From Hymenobacter cheonanensis (GTDB taxonomy: Bacteria; Bacteroidota; Bacteroidia; Cytophagales; Hymenobacteraceae): a stretch of 64,000 bases of DNA. Under the pieces are notes generated by a model. It was given only the letters and a program-made list of their open reading frames with translations, was not told where the DNA came from and searched no databases. Within the stretch, counting starts at the first letter, position 1; every line of letters starts with the position of its first letter. Shown piece by piece: positions 45,606 to 53,341 of the stretch. Position numbers and translations under genes: made by a program. The DNA lies in contig NZ_JAUQSW010000008.1 of assembly GCF_030581075.1 (NCBI RefSeq), positions 186,001 through 250,000 on the forward strand, in the 5' to 3' direction.

Positions 45606-48600
45606 ATGCTCACCCTTGCCGAGCTAACCTCACTATCTCCTGCCCTGGTGGCCGAACTGACCCGCCTCAATGAGTGCCAGCGCCAGGCTGTGATGCACCC
45701 CGCAGGGCCACTGCTGGTAGTGGCCGGCCCCGGCACCGGCAAAACGCAGTTGCTGGCCACTCGCGTGGCCTGGCTATTGGGGCAATTGGTTGCACCGCCC
45801 GAGGAAATCCTGTGCCTGACTTACACCGACGCGGCTGCCCGCAACTTGCGCCAACGCTTGCTGCGTTGCGTCGGCCCCATCGCACACCGGGTGGCCATCC
45901 ACACCTTTCATAGCCTGGGGCAGCTCATCATCCAGGAAAATGCCGACCAGCTGGGTTATCATGACCTGGAACCGGCCTCTGAGCAGGAAGCCGATGCGGT
46001 GCTGCGCGAGCTGCTCGATGCGCTGCCCGCCGGCCACGCGCTGCGCCGCGACCTGGGCGATGCCTACTACGACCTGCCCCACCTGCGGCAGCTGTTCCAA
46101 GCCATGAAGCGCGAGGGCTGGGCACCTGCCGAACTGCTGACCGCGCTGGCTGCCCACCGCCTGGGCTTATCCCAAAACCCCGCCTACCGTTACAAAAACC
46201 CACCTGCCGCCCTGCGCGCCCAAGGCGTGCAGCCGGGCGACGCCAATCTGCACAAGGTGGCCGAGGAAGCCGCTCGCCTACAGCGCTCGGCGGCGGCCAT
46301 GGGCTTATTTGAGCAGTACCAGGCCGGGCTGGCCGCCCGCCGCCGCTTCGACTACGACGATATGCTGGCCTGGGCTAGCGGCCTGCTCCGCGACCACCCG
46401 CTGCTGCGCCTGGGTTACCAGGAGCGTTTTCAGCACCTGCTGGTAGATGAGTTTCAGGACACCAATGGGGCGCAGAGCCGCCTGCTGTATTTGCTGGCCG
46501 GCGACGGGCCGGTGCCCAACCTGCTGGTAGTGGGCGACGACGACCAGAGTATTTTCCGCTTTCAGGGGGCAAGCGTGACCAACGTGCTCGACTTTGCCAA
46601 ACGCTACCCGCAGGCTGGCGTGGTGGTGCTGGAAGAAAATTATCGTTCGTCGGGCCCGGTATTGGCCGCCGCCCAAGCCCTCATTAGCTGTAACCGGGAG
46701 CGGCTGGTGGGACGACTACCAGGCCTGCCGGCCAAGCAGCTACTGGCGCGGCACCCACACTTTGCCGCGCTCACCCAGCCGCCCCGGCTCCACCGCTACG
46801 CCACCCCGCTGCACGAGGCGGCCGACGTAGCCGCTCAGCTCGCCGCCTTGCACCGCGACGGGCCGTGGCCGGCGGGTGGGGTAGGCGTGCTGGCCCGTAC
46901 CCACAGCCAGCTCGACCAGCTGGCCGGGCTGCTGCAGGCAGCCGGGGTGCCTTTTCGCCGCCGCCGGGCCGTAAACGTGCTGGCCGAGCCGCTGGCCCAG
47001 AGCCTGCACGCTGTACTGCGCTACCTGGCCGCTGCCCTGCACCCCCACGGTCAATTGGACGCTGACGCGGCTTTGTTCGAGCTGCTGCACCTGACCCTTT
47101 TTGCCGTGCCCCCGGCCGACCTGGCCCGCCTGGCCATCGGGCATCAGTACCACCGCCGCCTGGCTGCCGCCGCCGGCCGGCCTGTGCAGAGCTGGCGCTT
47201 ATGGGCCGATACCGCGCTCACCGACCTCGACTTGCTGGCGACCTCACCCGGGCAGCCCCCGCTCTCCGATGCCGGCCGCCCGGCCCTGAGCTACGCCCTG
47301 ACCCTGCTCGATGGCTGGGTGCAGGCCGCCGCCACCCTGCCGCTGCCGGCCCTGCTGGAGCGCGTAGTGCTGAGTACCTTGCTACCAGTTGGGTTAACCC
47401 AGGCTACCCAGCCCGCGCAGCTGCTGGCCGAGGCGCGCACCCTGCTGCGCTGGGGCCGGAGCGAGGCCCGCCGGATGAGGGCAGCTGGCGTAGCCGAGCT
47501 GCTGGCCGCCTGGGAAACGCTGGCGGCCACCCGCGAGGGGCTGCCGCTGGAACCGGGCACCGAAGGCGGCGTGGCCCCGCTGGAGCTGCTCACGGCCCAC
47601 AGCGCCAAGGGCCTGGAGTGGGAGCAGGTGTGGCTGCTGGGCTGCCAGCAAACGGCCTGGCGGCGCAAGCCCGCCGACCGGGGCTTCCGCCTGCCCCCCG
47701 CTCTGGCCGCGCCCCCCGGCGAAGCCGCCGACTGCGAAGAGGCCCGCCGCCTTTTTTTCGTGGCCCTGACCCGCGCCCAGGCAAAGCTCACCGTGTGCTG
47801 GGCTACGTATGACGAGGCCGGCAAGGAGCTGGCCCCCTGCGAGTTCGTGGACGAGCTGCACCAGCAAGGACTAGCCCTGACTGAGGTAACGGTAGCCCCC
47901 ACCGTGCTGGCCGCCGCCCACCAGGCCGAACTGGCCCTGCCACCACCACCCGCCCCCCTGCCCGATGCGGCACTGCTCGACGAGCTGCTGGCCGACTTCA
48001 CGCTGAGCGCTACGGTGCTCAACGCCTACCTGGCCTGCCCTGTGGCCTGCTACTACGAGCAAATCCTGCGCGTGCCCGCCCCCCGCCACGAGAAGCTGCT
48101 GTTTGGTGCAGCCGTGCACCGGGCGCTGGAGCAATTTTTCCAGCAGGCCGGGCAGCGGCCTGGTGCGGGCTTCGGGCCAGCCGACGAGCTAGTCGAGTTG
48201 TTCCGGCAGCAGTTTACGCGGGCCCGCTTTGAAGTGCTGGGGCTGGCGTTTCAGCGGCTGTTCTACGCCGGGCCAGAGCTGCTACGGGCTTGGTGGGCGC
48301 AGGCCCAGCCCCGCGCCCGCCCCACCTCCCTGGTCGAGTACCGCGTGCAAGCCGAGCTGCCCGGCGGGCTGCCCCTGGTGGGCACGCTCGACCGCCTCGA
48401 CCTACACCCCGACGGCCACCACGGCGACGTGCTGGACTACAAAACCGGCAACCCGACTGCCGCCGCCGCGAAGCTGCGCCCCGCGCCGCCCGAAGCCGCT
48501 ACCGCCTCGCTGGCCGAGTGGCTCGCCGACCCCGCCCTGCGCGGCGGCGACTACTGGCGGCAGGGCATCTTTTACCGCTTACTGCTGGCCCATGACCCTG

Positions 48601-48827
48601 AGCAGCCCTACGCGGCGGCCTCCGTTACCTTCGATTTTTTGCGCCCAGTGCAGGCGGCCGGCCAGCCCCCGCAGTTCGTGCGCCGCCAGGTGGCGGCCAC
48701 CCCGGCCGATGAGGCGACGGTGCTGGCCCAAATCCGGGCCGTGGACGCGGCCATCCGCCGCCATGAGTTCAACCCCGGCTGCGGCCAGTGCCGCTGGTGC
48801 CGCCTGCGGGCCAATTCGCCCGCCTAG
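45606..48827 (+). CDS. UvrD-type helicase fused to Fe-S PD-(D/E)XK nuclease
   Basis: 1073 residues. Superfamily 1 helicase motifs run in order: AGPGTGKTQL (I, near 40), LVDEFQDTNGAQ (II, near 280), VVGDDDQSIFRFQGAS (III), AHSAKGLEWEQVW (V) and FFVALTRAQ (VI). The C-terminal 270 residues form a RecB/Cas4-like nuclease: CPVACYYE, GAAVHRALEQFF, GTLDRLDL, LDYKTGNP (catalytic Asp and Lys), then CGQCRWC. The cysteine spacing fits an AddB/Cas4-type 4Fe-4S cluster. It may unwind and cut DNA ends. It lies between the sigma-54 site and cas6, separated from cas6 by 152 bases. Confidence 0.88.
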   Translation: MLTLAELTSLSPALVAELTRLNECQRQAVMHPAGPLLVVAGPGTGKTQLLATRVAWLLGQLVAPPEEILCLTYTDAAARNLRQRLLRCVGPIAHRVAIHTFHSLGQLIIQENADQLGYHDLEPASEQEADAVLRELLDALPAGHALRRDLGDAYYDLPHLRQLFQAMKREGWAPAELLTALAAHRLGLSQNPAYRYKNPPAALRAQGVQPGDANLHKVAEEAARLQRSAAAMGLFEQYQAGLAARRRFDYDDMLAWASGLLRDHPLLRLGYQERFQHLLVDEFQDTNGAQSRLLYLLAGDGPVPNLLVVGDDDQSIFRFQGASVTNVLDFAKRYPQAGVVVLEENYRSSGPVLAAAQALISCNRERLVGRLPGLPAKQLLARHPHFAALTQPPRLHRYATPLHEAADVAAQLAALHRDGPWPAGGVGVLARTHSQLDQLAGLLQAAGVPFRRRRAVNVLAEPLAQSLHAVLRYLAAALHPHGQLDADAALFELLHLTLFAVPPADLARLAIGHQYHRRLAAAAGRPVQSWRLWADTALTDLDLLATSPGQPPLSDAGRPALSYALTLLDGWVQAAATLPLPALLERVVLSTLLPVGLTQATQPAQLLAEARTLLRWGRSEARRMRAAGVAELLAAWETLAATREGLPLEPGTEGGVAPLELLTAHSAKGLEWEQVWLLGCQQTAWRRKPADRGFRLPPALAAPPGEAADCEEARRLFFVALTRAQAKLTVCWATYDEAGKELAPCEFVDELHQQGLALTEVTVAPTVLAAAHQAELALPPPPAPLPDAALLDELLADFTLSATVLNAYLACPVACYYEQILRVPAPRHEKLLFGAAVHRALEQFFQQAGQRPGAGFGPADELVELFRQQFTRARFEVLGLAFQRLFYAGPELLRAWWAQAQPRARPTSLVEYRVQAELPGGLPLVGTLDRLDLHPDGHHGDVLDYKTGNPTAAAAKLRPAPPEAATASLAEWLADPALRGGDYWRQGIFYRLLLAHDPEQPYAAASVTFDFLRPVQAAGQPPQFVRRQVAATPADEATVLAQIRAVDAAIRRHEFNPGCGQCRWCRLRANSPA

Positions 48828-48979
48828 GCCAGTAACTTGCCCGCATTGTGCCCATTACCGAAGGGCTGGATAATTGAAAAATATTTTCTATGGAGAATAA
48901 AAATACTGCGGCCGGCCCACTACCTTGCAGCGCTAATGATAATGGCAAAACCTCTCCTAATAACTTTAGCTAGATTCCC

Positions 48980-49648
48980 TTGCGACTCCACCTCTACCTG
49001 GATGCTCCCTCGGTGGTCACCTTCGACCATCTGCCAGCTTTAAAAGGGGCATTTCACCGTTGGACGGGCCACAACCCCAACCTGCACGATGGCCTGTCCC
49101 TGTACTCATTTTCGTGGCTGCGCGGCGGCCGGGGCACCCGCGGTGGCCTGCGCTTCGAGCAAGGAGCGCATTGGAGCATCGCAGCCCACGACCCGGCCGT
49201 TATCCACGAAATCATTTCCGGCGTCATCAGCAAGCCCGGCCTCGACCACGGCCTGGTCGTGCGCGATGCCCGCATCCAGACCGTGCCCGACTTCGAGGCC
49301 GGCGAGCGGCACTTCCGCGTCCTCAGCCCGGTGTTCATCAAGGACGAGGTAGAAAAGGGCAAGCCCGCCAACCACCTGCTGCCCGGCAACCCTCGTGCCG
49401 ACGAGCTGCTCACCGAAACCCTGCGCCACAAGCTCCGCAAAGCCGGCCTGGACGACGCGGGGGCCACCGTGCGCTTCGACCCGGCCTACATCGCCACGGC
49501 CAAAACCAAGTGGTTCGATTACAAAGCCATCCGCTGCAAAGCCAGCGTGTGCCCGGTGCTGGTATCGGGCACGGCCGAACAGCTGCGCTTCGCCTGGTGT
49601 GTGGGGGTAGGCCACTCCACGGGCATCGGCTGCGGGTGCTTGGAGTAG
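48980..49648 (+). CDS. cas6: CRISPR-associated endoribonuclease Cas6
   Basis: 222 residues, starting at TTG 48980; an in-frame TAG just upstream rules out a longer start. The C-terminal glycine-rich loop GVGHSTGIGCGCLE is the Cas6 hallmark, and the double-ferredoxin layout fits. Cas6 cuts the array transcript inside each repeat, leaving an 8-base 5' handle. The repeat ends (ATTGAAAG or ATTGAAAT) match the usual handle form. It is the first cas gene of the operon. Confidence 0.88.
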   Translation: MRLHLYLDAPSVVTFDHLPALKGAFHRWTGHNPNLHDGLSLYSFSWLRGGRGTRGGLRFEQGAHWSIAAHDPAVIHEIISGVISKPGLDHGLVVRDARIQTVPDFEAGERHFRVLSPVFIKDEVEKGKPANHLLPGNPRADELLTETLRHKLRKAGLDDAGATVRFDPAYIATAKTKWFDYKAIRCKASVCPVLVSGTAEQLRFAWCVGVGHSTGIGCGCLE

Positions 49649-49870
49649 CTACTTCTTCTTGGCGGCGGCTTGCTCCTGCGCCCGGCGTATCATTTCCTCG
49701 CAGCTTACCACGTTGCCCCGCGTGGCCCGTAAGCGCCGCCAGGCATCCTCGGCACCCGGTCCCTGAAAAGAGTTGTGGAGGCTAGGCGCGGCAGAGGTAA
49801 TATCGGAGTTCTCCGAGGTCATCGGCGACTTGGACTCCGAGGGCTGCGAATTTTCCGGTGAGGTCGTCAT
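49649..49870 (-). CDS. Small antisense ORF between cas6 and cas5
   Basis: 73 residues from ATG 49868-49870. Residues 1-35 are Ser/Pro-rich and probably disordered. The C-terminal half (EDAWRRLRATRGNVVSCEEMIRRAQEQ) is a charged helix. It ends one base from the cas6 stop on the other strand, and its start lies 33 bases from the cas5 ATG. A TATTTTTG element (49883-49890, minus) sits 12 bases before the ATG, supporting expression. I do not recognise the family. Confidence 0.55.
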   Translation of the reverse strand: MTTSPENSQPSESKSPMTSENSDITSAAPSLHNSFQGPGAEDAWRRLRATRGNVVSCEEMIRRAQEQAAAKKK

Positions 49871-49882
49871 ACCCTGAATCTA

Positions 49883-49890
49883 CAAAAATA
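49883..49890 (-). promoter_or_regulatory. -7 promoter element of the antisense ORF
   Basis: TATTTTTG on the minus strand, TAnnTTTG type, 12 bases before the ATG of the 73-residue ORF. Confidence 0.5.
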
Positions 49891-49902
49891 AACCGACTGT
49901 TT

Positions 49903-50622
49903 ATGGATAATCTGCCACTTGACCTACTGCTGCCTCCACCTGACTATACAGCTCGTGGTATACTGGAAATAAGCGCTCTGTCACCCTTGTCAATGGTGGC
50001 AAAGATGCCGGGCAAGTACTACGCCAGCCAATCTGAACCAACGCAGGCAATGCTTTTGGGTGCGCTGGAAAATGCGCTGGGCTGGCATCTAGGCGAGGTG
50101 GAGCGCAATCAGCTTATCAAGACCCTAGAGAAAAAGCACAAGCATAAAGCCCAGGCTTCAGGCGTAGGGTTTCGCAGCCTACTGCAATGGCATGTGCGAT
50201 TTGGTGTGTTGGTGGTGCCACCGCTGCTTTACTACGACGACCTATGGACACAGCACCTGAAAGGAAAAACGTTTGTGGATGGCAGCCGCAACTATGATGC
50301 GCAGGCTATTCCCTTCATGAATGCCAAGCGGGGCGGGCTCGTCACTACCTCCGACGCAGCAAAGGCCCGCAAGGGTGCGGAAGTCCTGGCTGACTTTCAG
50401 GAAGGTGACGAAGTAAGCATTACTGTACTGCGGCCCTACTTTCCGCAATACTATTCCAGCCCGACGCTGCGCGGCTATGTGGAGCCGCAAGGGCCTTATC
50501 GGGTGGGCATCGAAACTTCTCCAGCGCTGGCTGAAGTCCTGCGGGCGGCCATTGCTGACCCAGCGGCACCGCTTTATCTAGGCTCCAATGATGGCTGGAT
50601 TGAACTTGATTGGCATGAATAA
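49903..50622 (+). CDS. cas5: Cas5 family protein
   Basis: 239 residues from ATG 49903 (MDNLPLDLLLPPPDY). The core ISALSPLSMVAKMPGKYY and LGALENALGWHL near residue 60, with the end PLYLGSNDGWIELDW, fit Cas5, which caps the 5' handle in type I Cascade. It resembles the Cas5 variant of the PGING-type systems, but the assignment to that subgroup is tentative. It overlaps cas8 by 8 bases, showing translational coupling. Confidence 0.8.
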   Translation: MDNLPLDLLLPPPDYTARGILEISALSPLSMVAKMPGKYYASQSEPTQAMLLGALENALGWHLGEVERNQLIKTLEKKHKHKAQASGVGFRSLLQWHVRFGVLVVPPLLYYDDLWTQHLKGKTFVDGSRNYDAQAIPFMNAKRGGLVTTSDAAKARKGAEVLADFQEGDEVSITVLRPYFPQYYSSPTLRGYVEPQGPYRVGIETSPALAEVLRAAIADPAAPLYLGSNDGWIELDWHE

Positions 50623-52342
50623 GAAACCTACTGTTGCACCGGCGGGCCAAGCGGAACTGTTTGGCAGCCCCAGCCAGACGGCGCTCATCCCGGCGCTATC
50701 TGCCCCTGTTGCGGAAGCGAATGGTTTAGTGTTAGAGGAACTGAGCGCGCAGCTACTACACTCTTATCCTCGCTATGGATTGGCAGTCGCCGCCTACTTA
50801 GCTCAACTGCCCGAAACGGTAACGGAGGCAGCCTTGCGCACCGCTTTGGTGCGGGCTATTGAAGCTGGCTTGGGGAAGTTTAGGATGCGCACTTGGAATA
50901 ACTCGCTGCATGATAAAGTGCTGCGCTTCGAGTCGATTAAGCTAGGTGAACTTGCTGACAAGCCTCAGCTAGTGCAGTCGGCGGGGCTAGCGGCACAAGG
51001 CATCTACTTGTTTCCCACGCTGGTAACAACTGATGGCGGTGCAAAGGATACTTTTCGCAACGCCCAAGAGATTAGCAAGCTACTGCAAGGCAGCACACCC
51101 CTGTCGGCCACGTTCACCCTCAGCCGCTCTTTTGCACCGACTACTGCCAAAATAAACAACGGTACGGCCTCACAGAGTCCACCGCCGGGCACCCTGTTAG
51201 AAGCAGCCTGCGCCGTTATTACTACCGTCACGCACCTAAAACCCGCCGCCTGGCCGGGGGTAAATACGGTTATTATTCCCGATTTGTCCCTGCCACAGCT
51301 GCGAGAGTTTATAGCGGTTTTTGAAGAAATGTTAGGGCAGGAAACCGCCGACTTGATGTGCACCAAGGAGCGGCCGCTTGCCGTGATGGCGGCCCCTAAG
51401 GCAACCGGCAAAGCAGCAAAACCCGCGGCGTCGGAGTTTCGCCGGCCGCGCCTACACTCGGGCAACTATCCTGATGCGCCCCGCGATGCAGGTGCATTTG
51501 GGCCGGTGGGGCTACTTGGGGCTATCGGGCGCTGGGCGCGGCGCACTAAGCAACATGGCTGGGGCCGGGCGGTGCTGGCTACCCTAGCCGGGCAACCGCT
51601 GCACGTTATTTCCTACGAGCAGATAAATCAAGTACGCTTCGACCACCATACTACGCGCCTGGCGTTGGACCACGACCTGACCAGCATCGTGGATTCGCTG
51701 TACCTGGGCACCCAGTTTTATTCCGAAGCCGGTAAGCCCGGAACCCCGTTTGGCAAGCCGGAATTCAAAACCTTCTGCCTGATTGCGGGCCGCTTTCTGC
51801 AAAGCTTTACCACGGCAGCCTTCATTGATTTTATGGCCTTCCGGGCCGAATACGCCGCTGAGATTGAACCACTTTTCACTGAATATTTCCGCACCATGAA
51901 ACCTGAAATTGTAGCGTCGGCCGGCGAGCTTGGGCGCTGGCTGAACCGCACGGCCTATTTTGAGGCCAAGGCCGAGGCCGAAGACTTTCCCTCTAAGAAA
52001 AAAGGCAAGGACCAGCAAATGAAGGAGGGAAAGGCAAAAATCCTGGTCGTGCTGGAAAGCGCCGCCCTGAGCGCCAAGTCGCCCGAAGCCATGATTTCGC
52101 AGGTGCTCACCCAGGCCGGGCGAATGTCGCTGGATGAAGCGCCCGACGAGGCCCGCCGCTTTATCGATGCCGCGAACACCGGGGAGATTACCCATGAGCA
52201 GGCTAAGCACCTGCTGATTTCCTACATGCGGTTGCGTAGCGTGGGCAAAAGCAAAGCTGTTGTGGACGAAGTGAAAGCAGCTGGCAGCACCGACAGTGAA
52301 CCGCAGGCGACCGAAGATTACGACCATTCAATTGATAACTAA
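50615..52342 (+). CDS. Cas8-like large subunit (Csp2-type)
   Basis: 575 residues from ATG 50615, inside the end of cas5; an ATG at 50588 is an alternative. No catalytic motif. The conserved stretches (RPRLHSGNYPDAPRDAG, FKTFCLIAGRFLQSFTTAAF) and the position between cas5 and cas7 indicate the Cascade large subunit that recognises the PAM. The size and gene order are closest to Csp2/Cas8c-type subunits of PGING-like systems. Named by position and length rather than a strong motif. Confidence 0.7.
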   Translation: MNKKPTVAPAGQAELFGSPSQTALIPALSAPVAEANGLVLEELSAQLLHSYPRYGLAVAAYLAQLPETVTEAALRTALVRAIEAGLGKFRMRTWNNSLHDKVLRFESIKLGELADKPQLVQSAGLAAQGIYLFPTLVTTDGGAKDTFRNAQEISKLLQGSTPLSATFTLSRSFAPTTAKINNGTASQSPPPGTLLEAACAVITTVTHLKPAAWPGVNTVIIPDLSLPQLREFIAVFEEMLGQETADLMCTKERPLAVMAAPKATGKAAKPAASEFRRPRLHSGNYPDAPRDAGAFGPVGLLGAIGRWARRTKQHGWGRAVLATLAGQPLHVISYEQINQVRFDHHTTRLALDHDLTSIVDSLYLGTQFYSEAGKPGTPFGKPEFKTFCLIAGRFLQSFTTAAFIDFMAFRAEYAAEIEPLFTEYFRTMKPEIVASAGELGRWLNRTAYFEAKAEAEDFPSKKKGKDQQMKEGKAKILVVLESAALSAKSPEAMISQVLTQAGRMSLDEAPDEARRFIDAANTGEITHEQAKHLLISYMRLRSVGKSKAVVDEVKAAGSTDSEPQATEDYDHSIDN

Positions 52343-52367
52343 TAATTCACCCTCTTCTTTCTTTCCC

Positions 52368-53312
52368 ATGATTATTAAAGGTATTCTCGTTACGATGCTG
52401 GCCCCCATGAGCGACCACATCGCCAATGCGGGCGAAAAGCTGCTGGGTAATGCGTCGTCCATCAAGCGGCGGCCCGATGGGCGCGTGTATATTTCGGGCC
52501 AGATGCAGCGCCACGCGCTGTTTTCGGCCCTCGACCGGCTCAATGCCGACGACGAAGGCCGGGGCCAGACCTACGTTTCGAACGGCGACGGCGTCACCAA
52601 CGTGGTAGAAACCGACCTACGGGCCGACCTTGGAGGGTTCCTGCAAACGTCGAAGGAAACCTATTCGGGGCGGCGCACCGCACCGGTTTCGGCCACGCCA
52701 GCGGTGGCGCTGGAGTCGAGTAGCATTGGCCGCGACCTGCTGATTCGCCTCAAAATGGAAGCAGAGGGCGACTCCCGAGGGCAGGCCGTGGCCACCCGCG
52801 AGTTCTCGCAGGACGACACGATGCTGATGAGCTTCTTTGTGGATGTGAGCGCCGTAGGCATCCGCAAGCGGTTCAGCTACGAAAAGGAATTGCACGTGCG
52901 CACGGAATACGTGCGCCACATCAGCGAAGCCGAGCGCAAGCGCCGCATCCGGCTGGCGCTGGAAGCCACCGCCGCCCTGACCGACTACGCCAACCAAGCC
53001 CGCAATGCTACCAGTGGCGAGCCGCAGCAAGTACTATTGGTGTTCGATACCCGCTTGTCGCGCAAGGCGAGCCGCTACTTTAAAGCGACTGCCGCCGAAC
53101 AGCGCAATATTCTGGCCGAGCTAGCAGCACGGGGAGCCACGTACTTTCTGGGCGACGACACCGCCGAAAGCGGCGACAGCACCGCTACAGCCTACCAGAA
53201 AGCGCAGGAGTTCTTGGCCAGTAATGACCTTTTTGACCCCGCTCCTGGCGCAGCCGTGCAAACTACGGCAGACTTTGAAAAAAGCACGAAGCCCGAAAAA
53301 GCCGCCAAATAG
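52368..53312 (+). CDS. cas7: Cas7 family protein (DevR type)
   Basis: 314 residues from ATG 52368 (MIIKGILVTMLAPMSDHIANAG). GRVYISGQMQRHALFSAL near residue 40 and DLLIRLKMEAEGDSRG followed by a KRFSYEKEL strand fit the DevR/Cas7 family that forms the backbone along the guide RNA. The C-terminal 60 residues are acidic and polar. It follows cas8 and precedes cas3 by 29 bases. Confidence 0.8.
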   Translation: MIIKGILVTMLAPMSDHIANAGEKLLGNASSIKRRPDGRVYISGQMQRHALFSALDRLNADDEGRGQTYVSNGDGVTNVVETDLRADLGGFLQTSKETYSGRRTAPVSATPAVALESSSIGRDLLIRLKMEAEGDSRGQAVATREFSQDDTMLMSFFVDVSAVGIRKRFSYEKELHVRTEYVRHISEAERKRRIRLALEATAALTDYANQARNATSGEPQQVLLVFDTRLSRKASRYFKATAAEQRNILAELAARGATYFLGDDTAESGDSTATAYQKAQEFLASNDLFDPAPGAAVQTTADFEKSTKPEKAAK

Positions 53313-53341
53313 CAAGCAAATCTCTTCTGACCGTTGGCCCT

